The translations under genes and the position numbers were made by a program. From NCBI GenBank assembly GCA_030037705.1, contig JASHQE010000247.1, forward strand, positions 54,326 to 118,325: a stretch of 64,000 nt of DNA, written 5' to 3'. The notes under the pieces were generated by a model. It saw only the letters and a program-made list of their open reading frames with translations, did not search any database and was not told the origin of the DNA. Shown piece after piece: positions 18,772 to 27,250 of the stretch (the first letter of the stretch is position 1; the number at the start of each line of letters is the position of its first letter). This DNA comes from Acidobacteriaceae bacterium. Lineage in GTDB: Bacteria > Acidobacteriota > Terriglobia > Terriglobales > Acidobacteriaceae.

Positions 18772-19593
18772 TTATTTCGTCAGCATTGGCTGGGTAATGA
18801 TTGTTCGGCGTATCCAGTCAGAGATACGCTCCATCACGGTAATCATCACAACGATAAGCACGGTGTATAAGAGCACGTCTTTGAAGTGAAGCAAACCTTT
18901 GGCGACCTCAAGCTGGAAGCCAATACCACCACCCCCAAAGACGCCTAGCGGAACAGCGATTCGCAAGTTTTGATCGAAGGCATAGAACAGATTTGCAACA
19001 AACGAAGGCATTACCTGTGGCAGTACGGCATAGCGAATGGTTTGCAGCCGCGTGCTCCCGACGCTTTGAACCGACTCAAGGATGCCTTTTTCGGCGTGTT
19101 CGATTGAATCTGCAAAAAACTTCCCAAACATTCCCACGGAACTAAGGATCAGAGACAGCATTCCGGCAAAAGGTCCGATCCCAATCGCGATCAGCAACAC
19201 CAGAATGACGATCAGATGCGGGGCGGAACGACTCATAGCCAGTAGGGTCCGCGTCGACAGCCGCACCAGGGGATAAGGCGTGGTATTAGACGCAGCAAAG
19301 AATGCCAGAAGCAACGCGAGCGCTCCTCCGAAGGCCGTCGCCAGAAATGCAATTGATAAGGTTTCGACGAGTGAGATGAGAACCGAATCGTCCTTCCATA
19401 GCAAGGTGAAGTTCGGCGGCAGCATCTGGTTCAAAAGGTCGGCCAGGAACCGAAAGTCCACAAAGAAGCTGTCGGGGTTCACATCCAGGAACACAAAGAG
19501 CAAATATGTCCCTGCGATGATTGCAATCAGGAAAATGATCGTCCGGTGGAGTTTACGCGAGGGCAGCACCGCGGCTGGCACAGCGATGCTCAT
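18772..19593 (-). CDS. phnE: Phosphonate ABC transporter permease PhnE
   Basis: Multi-TM with EAA-like region; adjacent to phnC/phnD; Phn permease pattern (GIGPFAGMLSLILSSVGMFGKFFADSIE). Confidence 0.9.
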   Translation of the reverse strand: MSIAVPAAVLPSRKLHRTIIFLIAIIAGTYLLFVFLDVNPDSFFVDFRFLADLLNQMLPPNFTLLWKDDSVLISLVETLSIAFLATAFGGALALLLAFFAASNTTPYPLVRLSTRTLLAMSRSAPHLIVILVLLIAIGIGPFAGMLSLILSSVGMFGKFFADSIEHAEKGILESVQSVGSTRLQTIRYAVLPQVMPSFVANLFYAFDQNLRIAVPLGVFGGGGIGFQLEVAKGLLHFKDVLLYTVLIVVMITVMERISDWIRRTIITQPMLTK

Positions 19594-20429
19594 CGCAACG
19601 CCCCCTCGCGCAAAATACGCTCACGCAGAAAGTCGGAGACACGCTCGGTGCAGAAGACCAGAACGAGCGTAACAAGCGTGGCCATGCAGGCGGATCGATA
19701 ATCGGCCGCATCCATGTAGGTCTTCATCATGTACCCGATGCCGCCCGCGCCGACCGCGCCCAGCAGAATGCCCTCACGCACATTGAAGTCGAAACGAAAG
19801 AGCCCGTTGGCAAGCAGCGCGGGAAGAATCTGTGGAATGACGGCGTAGCGGATGACCTGCGAACGGGTCGCTCCAGTTCCTTCCACTGCCTCAAGCATGC
19901 GCGGCTCGATCTCTTCGATCGTGTCGGCGAGCAGCCTGGCCAGCATGCCCACACTGCCAAAGCAGAGCGCGATAAAGCCAGGAATCACGCCCAATCCAAA
20001 GATCGGGACAAAAAGAAGCATCTGAACAATTTCAGGCAGGCCGCGCTCCGTCGCAATGATGGCTCGCATGCCTAAACGCAGCGGCGGAGGCGTAAGGTTC
20101 GAAGAGGCAAGCAGCGCACAGGGAAGCGAGAGAAACATGCCCAAGATCGTGGCCGCCATTGCAATCGCCGTGGTCACGCCGACCGGGCGCAACAAACTGC
20201 CGAGGGCGCTCCAGTCGGGAGGGAAGAACATTCCCAGCAATGCAGGCAGCTTCTCCATGCCAGTGACGAACACTTTAAGGCTGACTCCACAGCGCCATGA
20301 AGTGAACGCGATGAGCGCAATGAGCAGGGCGATGATGACGGCTTGTCGGCCGCGCTGTCCCGCGATGCCTTTCTTCCACTCCAGAAACGGCAGTTCCCGT
20401 TGAAAGGGGATAGTGGTGGAGACACCCAT
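19590..20429 (-). CDS. phnE: Phosphonate ABC transporter permease PhnE (second)
   Basis: RGLPEIVQMLLFVPIFGLGVIPGFIALCFGSVGMLARLLADTIEEIEPRMLEAVEGTGATRSQVIRYAVIPQILP. Confidence 0.9.
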   Translation of the reverse strand: MGVSTTIPFQRELPFLEWKKGIAGQRGRQAVIIALLIALIAFTSWRCGVSLKVFVTGMEKLPALLGMFFPPDWSALGSLLRPVGVTTAIAMAATILGMFLSLPCALLASSNLTPPPLRLGMRAIIATERGLPEIVQMLLFVPIFGLGVIPGFIALCFGSVGMLARLLADTIEEIEPRMLEAVEGTGATRSQVIRYAVIPQILPALLANGLFRFDFNVREGILLGAVGAGGIGYMMKTYMDAADYRSACMATLVTLVLVFCTERVSDFLRERILREGALR

Positions 20430-21269
20430 TTAAATCGGAGCTCCCTGATGAAGTGCATGATGCAACTTGGGCTCGAAGAGAAATGGCTGTCCGTCTATCG
20501 GCGAATCAGAACCGGCGGTTTCACCCATTGCGCCGCCATAGATGGTTTCCAGTTGACGGGCAGAAATCCGTGCCGAGCCGTCGTAGACTTTCTTGCCTGT
20601 TCGAATGCCGATCACTCGCGTGCAGTAGCGAGCGACGATTTCGGGCTGATGAAACGCACCGATTACAGGTGTTTCGCGCGATAGCGGCTGCAGGATTGTC
20701 ATAATCGCTTCAGCATTTTTAGGATCGAGGCTGGAGATGGGCTCGTCGGCCAGGTAGACGAGCGGACGTTGATAGATGGCGCGTGCAATCGAAACCCGCT
20801 GCATCTCGCCGCCACTGAGTGAACCCGCAAGGCGAGCCGCGAAATCCGCCATTTTCACACGGTCCAGCGCAACCATCGCATCCCGCGCTTCTGAGTCCTT
20901 GAAGCCGAGCAGCCAACTCCGCACTGGACTGATTTGGCCCAGACGTCCGAGCATCACGTTCTCCAGAACTGTGAGGCGCTTTACCAGATTAGAGCCCTGG
21001 AAGATCAAGCCGATGTGCCGCCTGGCTTTGCGTAGCTCACTCACGCTGACATGCGTTGTGCAATAAACCCGATTGGACGGCCCAGTGAGCGTGACCTCAC
21101 CCTCGTTTGGCTGCGTCAATCCCACGATGCATCGCAGCGTGAGAGACTTGCCGGCCCCGCTCGATCCAAGTATCGATACGAACTCACCGCGACCGACGGA
21201 GAAGCTTACGTCATTGACGAGACGCTTTCCGTTCGGAAGCATGACGCGGATATTAGAAACCTGAAGCAT
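20430..21269 (-). CDS. phnC: Phosphonate ABC transporter ATP-binding protein
   Basis: Walker A GSSGAGKS, signature LSGGEMQRVSIARAI, Walker B LADEPISSLDP. Confidence 0.92.
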   Translation of the reverse strand: MLQVSNIRVMLPNGKRLVNDVSFSVGRGEFVSILGSSGAGKSLTLRCIVGLTQPNEGEVTLTGPSNRVYCTTHVSVSELRKARRHIGLIFQGSNLVKRLTVLENVMLGRLGQISPVRSWLLGFKDSEARDAMVALDRVKMADFAARLAGSLSGGEMQRVSIARAIYQRPLVYLADEPISSLDPKNAEAIMTILQPLSRETPVIGAFHQPEIVARYCTRVIGIRTGKKVYDGSARISARQLETIYGGAMGETAGSDSPIDGQPFLFEPKLHHALHQGAPI

Positions 21270-21275
21270 GGCAGT

Positions 21276-22208
21276 CTATTTCTCCACGAAATTGAAGTCC
21301 TTCACCTGCAGTGCGTATTTGCGCAGGCCGTCATAGGTCGCATCGTTCACAGCAATGTTTTTCGTCGCGGTTCCAAAGGTGCTGTAGGTTTTCTGTAAAT
21401 TGTCCCAAAGCGCCGGATCTTTGACAGGAATCTCCAGCAATGCAGCCTGAATTCGTTTCTTCAACTCCTCAGACAGCGATTTGCGCACAGCGGTCGGTCC
21501 ATCTGGTATCAGCTCGGAAGTCCAGATCACGCGCACATCGCCCGGCTCCAGCCTGTGTGTGGCAATCAACCGGTTCGGCGCTGTCTCCATGAAGGCGCTG
21601 GCATCTACTTTGTTCTCTTTAAGCGTCATGACTGCCGCAGGGTGAGTACCGGCAAAGACCACTTTTTTGAAATCTTTTTCGGGCTCGATTCCAGCGGAAA
21701 GAAGTCCGACACGGGGGTACAAATTCCCTGAAGTAGATGCAGGATCTGCAAAGGCAAACACTATATCTTGAGCGTGCGCCTTTAAGTCAGCCAGTGAATG
21801 ATAGGGGCTGTCCTTGGGAACGGCGATTACCGAGCGGTAGCCACCCAGCGATCCGTCAGCGTTGCCGCGCGAGACGATCGCCTCAGCGCCGGCCTTCTGG
21901 GATGCGATGATATAGGCCAGCGATCCAAAGGAAGCGATGTCCACTTTTTCCGCGCGCATGGCTTCGATGGTTGGCGCATATCCTTCCACGCGCACAACTT
22001 CGACCGGCATATTGAGCTCTTTCTGGAGATATGCGCGCATCAGGTCAGCGCGCATCGAGCCACTCTGCAACTGCTCAGATTGCGGCGAGAACGCGTAATG
22101 CAAAACTCTCGGTACGCCGCTGCTGGCGTCGACCGATTTACAACCGGTCAACGCCGGAACCAGCCACGTTGAGAAAAATAAAGCGCACCAACACCAGTGG
22201 CGTTTCAT
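21276..22208 (-). CDS. phnD: Phosphate/phosphonate-binding lipoprotein PhnD
   Basis: Lipobox LTGC; EGYAPTIEAMRAEKVDIASFGSLAYIIA, FADPASTSGNLYPRVGLLSAGIEPEKDFKKVVFAGTH: PhnD family. Confidence 0.92.
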   Translation of the reverse strand: MKRHWCWCALFFSTWLVPALTGCKSVDASSGVPRVLHYAFSPQSEQLQSGSMRADLMRAYLQKELNMPVEVVRVEGYAPTIEAMRAEKVDIASFGSLAYIIASQKAGAEAIVSRGNADGSLGGYRSVIAVPKDSPYHSLADLKAHAQDIVFAFADPASTSGNLYPRVGLLSAGIEPEKDFKKVVFAGTHPAAVMTLKENKVDASAFMETAPNRLIATHRLEPGDVRVIWTSELIPDGPTAVRKSLSEELKKRIQAALLEIPVKDPALWDNLQKTYSTFGTATKNIAVNDATYDGLRKYALQVKDFNFVEK

Positions 22209-22217
22209 AACTCCTCG

Positions 22218-22931
22218 CTACGCGTAGACAACTTCCTTGAGACGACCGTTTTCGAGATGAAGCGATCGGTCTGCCATTCTCGTCAACGTATGCTCATCGT
22301 GGGTGATGAGGATGATCGACGTACCATTCCGCTTGAGGTCGAGTAACATGTCGATTACGGCATCTTTTGTCTTCATGTCGAGTGAGGCAGTGGGTTCATC
22401 TACAAGCAAAAGCCGCGGACGCGCAATCATGGCGCGCGCAATGTTTACGCGCTGCTGTTCGCCGCCGCTGAAGGTCGCTGGATAAGCGTCCCACAGATCC
22501 TTAGGCAAGCTCAGTCGCTCCAAAATTTCGCTGGTAATGCGCCGTGCCTCATCAACCGAGCGTCCTCGGGCTGTAAGTGCAGAAGCAACTACATCGATAG
22601 CTGGCACGCGCGGAATCACCTGCAGGAATTGCGAGCAGTATGTCATCTCCTTCTTGCGAATGCGCAGAACTTCGTGCTCAGAGGCGCTCGTCAGATCGAG
22701 AATCCCGCCTGATTCTTCGTAATATTGAATTTGGCCTCTGCTCGCGAGATAGGTGCGATAGATGCATTTCATCAATGTCGATTTTCCGGAGCCGGTTTTG
22801 CCCGTGAGTCCAACAATCTCGCCCTCTTCAACATTGAAGGAGACCTGGCGCAATGCCTCGATTGCTTTTTCGTTGAGAATGTGGAGTTCGAATCGCTTCT
22901 CCAGATCCACGACTTCCAGTAGCTTCGTCAT
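22218..22931 (-). CDS. phnL: C-P lyase system ATPase PhnL
   Basis: GLTGKTGSGKSTLMKCIYRTYLASRGQI, FLQVIPRVPAIDVVA, SGGEQQRVNIARAMI, DEPTASLD. Confidence 0.93.
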   Translation of the reverse strand: MTKLLEVVDLEKRFELHILNEKAIEALRQVSFNVEEGEIVGLTGKTGSGKSTLMKCIYRTYLASRGQIQYYEESGGILDLTSASEHEVLRIRKKEMTYCSQFLQVIPRVPAIDVVASALTARGRSVDEARRITSEILERLSLPKDLWDAYPATFSGGEQQRVNIARAMIARPRLLLVDEPTASLDMKTKDAVIDMLLDLKRNGTSIILITHDEHTLTRMADRSLHLENGRLKEVVYA

Positions 22932-22976
22932 CGGCTCCTCTTATTCCGCGTGAAGTTATGTGTTCGCCCGCAGAGA

Positions 22977-23816
22977 TCAGAGCAACGAGCTCACCAGGAG
23001 CTGCGTATACCCATGTTGGGGATCCTGCAAAATCTGATCCGTCAGTCCGTGCTCTACAATCTGACCGTGCTTTAATACAATAGTGCGATCCGTCAACATG
23101 CGGATCACGCCAAGATCGTGCGAGACAACGATCATGGAAATTCCGAGCTCGTCCTGCAATCTGCGGATCAGGTCGAGAACCTTGGCCTGCACAGAAACAT
23201 CGAGACCGCTAGTCACCTCGTCAAGCAGGAGCAACGGTGGATTGTTCGCAATCGCCTTCGCAATCTGAACTCTCTGCTGCATACCACCGCTGAATCGCAC
23301 GGGCGATTCATCCATGCGCTTGATGGGAACCTCTGTGTGATTGAGCAGCTCGGTAGCGCGAATGCGGATATTGCCCACATGAAATACGCCGGCCATGAGA
23401 AGTTTTTCTGCAATATTGCCGCCCGAGGAGAAACGGAAGTTCAACCCGTCGCGCGGATTCTGATAAACCATGCCCATCAGATGATTGCGAATGTAGCGCT
23501 TCTTTTGGCTGGAAAGCTCGAACAAATTTACGCTACCGTCTTCGATGGGCCTGAAATTTACCTCGCCTGAGGTCGGATCGGAATCGAAGTAGAGCATCTG
23601 CACTAACGTGCTCTTTCCTGAGCCGCTTTCGCCTACGATACCAAGCACCTCGCCCGGATACAGATCGAAACTGATGTTGCTACAGGCAACAACAGCCCCC
23701 GTCTTCGGACAGATATTCGAGTTGAACTGCGGACCGGTCCGGTCGCAGACATCAGGTGTTACTTCGCCGAAGATTTTGGTCAAATTGCGAACGCGCAGTA
23801 ACCACTTTTCATCCAT
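22977..23816 (-). CDS. phnK: C-P lyase system ATPase PhnK with Cys-containing N-terminal insert
   Basis: SFDLYPGEVLGIVGESGSGKSTL, VYQNPRDGLNFRFSSGGNIAEKL, FSGGMQQRVQIAKAI, DEVTSGLDVSVQAKVLDL; insert VCDRTGPQFNSNICPKTGAVVAC. Confidence 0.93.
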   Translation of the reverse strand: MDEKWLLRVRNLTKIFGEVTPDVCDRTGPQFNSNICPKTGAVVACSNISFDLYPGEVLGIVGESGSGKSTLVQMLYFDSDPTSGEVNFRPIEDGSVNLFELSSQKKRYIRNHLMGMVYQNPRDGLNFRFSSGGNIAEKLLMAGVFHVGNIRIRATELLNHTEVPIKRMDESPVRFSGGMQQRVQIAKAIANNPPLLLLDEVTSGLDVSVQAKVLDLIRRLQDELGISMIVVSHDLGVIRMLTDRTIVLKHGQIVEHGLTDQILQDPQHGYTQLLVSSLL

Positions 23817-23831
23817 GGCACATCTCGAGTC

Positions 23832-24716
23832 CTATTCGGGATTTGTAAAGAGTCTTTGTGACGGACGCGGACCTTGCCGCACCTTATCAAGGAAGTTGCT
23901 ATCGTTGATGACCCAGAAGCGGCTGAAGTCCTCGGCGTAGATCTGATCCATGAAGGCCTTGTCCTGCCCTGAAGCCGAGCAGTGGACTCCAATAAACTCT
24001 TCCACCTTGAAACGGATATCGTCGAACTCGAGAGGTTCGACCCGCGTGAAAGGTGGAATCGCGTGAATACGCTTCTCGCGTCCTGCACCGAAAAGATAGA
24101 GGCAGCGGGCCATGCTCAGGTTGGGTACGTCCCAGCTCGGAATCGGCGAAGGTGTGGCGACATAGCGTCCGTTCACCAGAATTGGATGCCCAGCTCCATT
24201 GCGAAGTGTGCCACTGCGCACATAGGCTTCATACAGCGTTACCCAAATCTTCGCGTAATCGGCCTCGGCGTGCATGATCCGCGTCTTTGCCTCATGGCGT
24301 TCGACGCGGCGCAACACCTCAGGCTGCGGCACCTGCAGAACTAAAATCTGTTTCTCCGTCAGGATCTCTTCAGGAACACGATGGCGGCTCTGAATAATGG
24401 TCGCGGCCGCTGTATCGAAGGTGACCGCGCACTTTGCCATCTCCTTGATGAAAAGGCGTAGATTGCATGCGTTTACGCTCGCGTCGCTTCCCTGGTCGAT
24501 CACCTTCACCGTATCGTCTGGTCCAACCAGCGAGAGCGTCAGGTGCAGGCCACCCGTCCCCCAGCCGCGCGAAATAGGCATCTCCGGTGAGGCATAGGGA
24601 ACCTGGTAACCGGGAATGCAGACAGCCTTCAACGTCTTGCGACGAATCTCTTTTTTTGTGAACTCGTCAATGTAGGCGTAATTAAAGCTCTCTTGAAATC
24701 TGAGGTTCTCAATCAT
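23832..24716 (-). CDS. phnJ: PhnJ-family protein lacking three of four radical-SAM/C-P lyase cysteines
   Basis: FNYAYIDEFTKKEIRRKTLKAVCIPGYQVPYASPEMP..GWGTGGLHLT..VIDQGSDASVNA..RHRVPEEILTE..FQVP.PE.LR..E..E..TR.MHA..DY..VNGRYV..PSPIP..DVP.....LFGAGREKRI.A.PPFTRVE.L.FDD; C-terminus EEFIGVHCSASGQDKAFMDQIYAEDFSRFWVINDSNFLD. Confidence 0.93.
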   Translation of the reverse strand: MIENLRFQESFNYAYIDEFTKKEIRRKTLKAVCIPGYQVPYASPEMPISRGWGTGGLHLTLSLVGPDDTVKVIDQGSDASVNACNLRLFIKEMAKCAVTFDTAAATIIQSRHRVPEEILTEKQILVLQVPQPEVLRRVERHEAKTRIMHAEADYAKIWVTLYEAYVRSGTLRNGAGHPILVNGRYVATPSPIPSWDVPNLSMARCLYLFGAGREKRIHAIPPFTRVEPLEFDDIRFKVEEFIGVHCSASGQDKAFMDQIYAEDFSRFWVINDSNFLDKVRQGPRPSQRLFTNPE

Positions 24717-25875
24717 TGCCACCCTCCCCGGCGCCCGCACCCACGGCAACTTCTTTGCTGCGCTCCTGCTTCAATCGTGCAACCCGTCGCGCGCTCTCCA
24801 GGCCAGCTTGGAAGGTAACGTAGTGAGGCAGCTTGAGATGGTTGGTGAACCCGTAGGCCTCGATAACTTCCGTGTGATAGAGGACGAACTCCTGATTGTT
24901 GGCAGGGTTGTCGGGATTTGGACTGCGTAGCGCACTCTCGACCATACCCATGCAAATTCCCTTCGTCTCGTTTTGACCAAAGCAAAGCCCGTAGCCGATC
25001 GAAAGGGCTGCTCCCTCGCTGCGCTTCCCTCCTTGCCTCGCAGCGTCAGGCGATCGGCGCATCGAGCCACCGACCATCTCTGTCTCGGTGACCTTGATCT
25101 TGCCCACATAGCGTGTCCGTCCGCGCCTGTCAACGATCCGCACCGGAACCTCGCCGACGCGCAGCTCGCCCACTGTGCCATGCGATTCGCCGAACCCGCG
25201 CATAGTGCTGTATGCCATGCACATCAATGCGCCAGTCTCAGACCGGGCCAGCATCTGCAACACCGCCGAGCGAGGCACAGGAAATTTGATTGCCTCTCGT
25301 GTTACATCAAAAACACGCCGATCTTCATCAGGATTACCCTGCCTGCTCATTAAGCCTTCGTTCAAAAAAATGTCGATCACTTTCTTATATGTGGTCATCG
25401 CATGCAGCTTGCAGGGATCAATTGCATCGCGCAATCCCTCGATAAATTTTTCAATGGAACCAAGACTGGCTTGCAGCAGCGCAGGATTGAGCAGTCGAAA
25501 CGAGTAGTCGCGCGTTGGTCCAAGGATCTGACCTCCAGGTATCTCGCGGAAGGTTGATGAGATTCGCCGGTGCACAAACATCTCGCGCGTATTCAGCACC
25601 TCGGCAAAATAGCGGCGCTCCAGCGTGGCGCGATAAGCGCGTAGATGAAACGCGGCTTCAAATGAGTCACCCTCCACCTGCAGCAACGCCAATGCCGCGT
25701 GTGCAGGCGCATAGAGCGAGCCCTCGCCCATTGCGCGATCCACGGCCAGCCGCATCTGCGTGCGCGCCTGATCTACTTTGATGGGTTCCGTCTTGCCCTT
25801 CCAGCGGAAATAGTCCACCAGCCTGTTGGCGTTCTCGATTGCGTCCTGCCCGCCCTTGACCGCTACGTATCCCAT
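24709..25875 (-). CDS. phnI: PhnI (C-P lyase core complex, nucleosidase-like subunit)
   Basis: MGYVAVKGGQDAIENA..., GYGLCFGQNETKGICMGMVE, FVLYHTEVIEAYGFTNHLKLPHYVTFQAGL (zinc-site histidines retained). Confidence 0.93.
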   Translation of the reverse strand: MGYVAVKGGQDAIENANRLVDYFRWKGKTEPIKVDQARTQMRLAVDRAMGEGSLYAPAHAALALLQVEGDSFEAAFHLRAYRATLERRYFAEVLNTREMFVHRRISSTFREIPGGQILGPTRDYSFRLLNPALLQASLGSIEKFIEGLRDAIDPCKLHAMTTYKKVIDIFLNEGLMSRQGNPDEDRRVFDVTREAIKFPVPRSAVLQMLARSETGALMCMAYSTMRGFGESHGTVGELRVGEVPVRIVDRRGRTRYVGKIKVTETEMVGGSMRRSPDAARQGGKRSEGAALSIGYGLCFGQNETKGICMGMVESALRSPNPDNPANNQEFVLYHTEVIEAYGFTNHLKLPHYVTFQAGLESARRVARLKQERSKEVAVGAGAGEGGND

Positions 25876-25899
25876 CTCGCCCCCATCCCGGTTTGAACG

Positions 25900-26535
25900 T
25901 TACGACCACTCGGAGACCGGTTCCCATTTGACACGCGTCGTGCGCGGCAAAGCCATCACGCATGGACCGGCCGATAAACTGTCACAGGTGAAAAAAGAGT
26001 CCACACCCAATGGAAACTCGACATTGCGTTTCTGCAAAGCTTCAAAAAGCTCCACCGGTGCGCCTGACACAAAGACTGCTGCTTCGCTCTCGATCCCAGG
26101 GCCGGCTAATGTCAACCGCAAGCTGTCCGGCATAGGCGCCGGAGAAAGTGCCGCCACCTGCACGACGAGCGTCGCGCCCTGTTCCGGATAAGCCAGATTA
26201 CCTGTCCGTGCACGGTCGATCTCTTCAAACCGGCGCGCATCCGCGATCAATACAAAATCTGCTTGCTCTGCCGTCGCAGGTTTCGCCAGTGTTTCACGGC
26301 ACAGCAAATCCATGGCCTGCTCTGCGCTCTGCTCCAAATGAAATGAGCTGTCAGCGCTCATGAGAGTGAGGGCTATGAGTGTTGTGGCCCGGTTCAACGG
26401 TGCGGGAACCTCCATCAACACATCATCAAGCTGTCCAATCATGCCGGGCCGCGCGGTGCACTGCAGTAAAGTCCGATAGTGCTTCTGGCCGTCAAAGATT
26501 TGATCATAGGATTTGGCCATCGCCAGCGCACTCAT
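25900..26535 (-). CDS. phnH: PhnH (C-P lyase core complex subunit)
   Basis: YDQIFDGQKHYRTLLQCTARPGMIGQL; NLAYPEQGATLVVQV; operon position between phnG and phnI. Confidence 0.88.
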   Translation of the reverse strand: MSALAMAKSYDQIFDGQKHYRTLLQCTARPGMIGQLDDVLMEVPAPLNRATTLIALTLMSADSSFHLEQSAEQAMDLLCRETLAKPATAEQADFVLIADARRFEEIDRARTGNLAYPEQGATLVVQVAALSPAPMPDSLRLTLAGPGIESEAAVFVSGAPVELFEALQKRNVEFPLGVDSFFTCDSLSAGPCVMALPRTTRVKWEPVSEWS

Positions 26536-27026
26536 GCTTCCTCCATCAACTTGAAATCGACCTGTGTCTGGAGAATCAGGTCGAACTCGTCTTGATCCCG
26601 ACGCGCGACTATCTTGCTCTGTTCGCCGAGAAACGTCTCAACTTTGTCCGGAATTGCATTGCCAGAATGAAGCAGCGCATCTACAACAGCGATGGAATAG
26701 GCCCGAACCGGCTCATCTCCGAGGCAAAGTCCAAACCCTGGGTGACCGTCCACCAACACTTCGCATTCTGTGGTCAATGCCTCACCGAGATAGAATTTTT
26801 GCTGTTCGAGAGAATCTTCGGCCGGGATCATCGTGAGGCACACGGAAGGGTGTTTGCGAATCGATACCGTATAGAGTTGCTCCAACTGGGCGACCAGCAG
26901 TTTCAGGGGCTCCAATTCACACTCGCATAGCGTATAGTCGGAGCCTAGCTCAGCCGTGCTTAAATTTCGATGATTTGTCACGTCAACCATTTGCCGGGTT
27001 TGCCTTTCGCACGACAGAAGTAGCAT
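26532..27026 (-). CDS. phnG: PhnG (C-P lyase core complex subunit), divergent
   Basis: FYLGEALTTECEVLVDGHPGFGLCLGDEPVRAYSIAVVDALLH; first gene of phnGHIJKL order; overlaps phnH start. Confidence 0.8.
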   Translation of the reverse strand: MLLLSCERQTRQMVDVTNHRNLSTAELGSDYTLCECELEPLKLLVAQLEQLYTVSIRKHPSVCLTMIPAEDSLEQQKFYLGEALTTECEVLVDGHPGFGLCLGDEPVRAYSIAVVDALLHSGNAIPDKVETFLGEQSKIVARRDQDEFDLILQTQVDFKLMEEA

Positions 27027-27087
27027 TCTTGCCGATTGAAGTACGAGAGAAAACGGTCACCTGCGGAACGCAGCCGTGTTGAACTGG

Positions 27088-27099
27088 TGCGTATACGAA
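27088..27099 (-). promoter_or_regulatory. Candidate operator TTCGTATACGCA upstream of phnG
   Basis: Minus-strand reading TTCGTATACGCA; 62 bp upstream of phnG ATG. Confidence 0.5.
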
Positions 27100-27233
27100 C
27101 TTGTGGCAATCATGCCATAGGAAATTTTGAGAAATATTTAAAAGACGTGAAAAATGCATTTATATCTCAGAACCAATCTCGGCATTCATGCACGGCTCAC
27201 CACCCCATAAACTGAAATTTCATGTTCATATTA

Positions 27234-27245
27234 TTCGTATACGTA
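27234..27245 (+). promoter_or_regulatory. Candidate operator TTCGTATACGTA upstream of ABC exporter operon
   Basis: Direct reading; 5 bp upstream of ATG at 27251. Confidence 0.5.
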
Positions 27246-27250
27246 GTATT

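Noticed and set aside
23832-24030. PhnJ cysteine loss as a frameshift or pseudogene artefact
   Set aside because: Codons re-read on the minus strand; the frame is continuous, aligns with canonical PhnJ on both sides of each substituted position, and overlaps properly with phnI. Sequencing error would need several independent substitutions.
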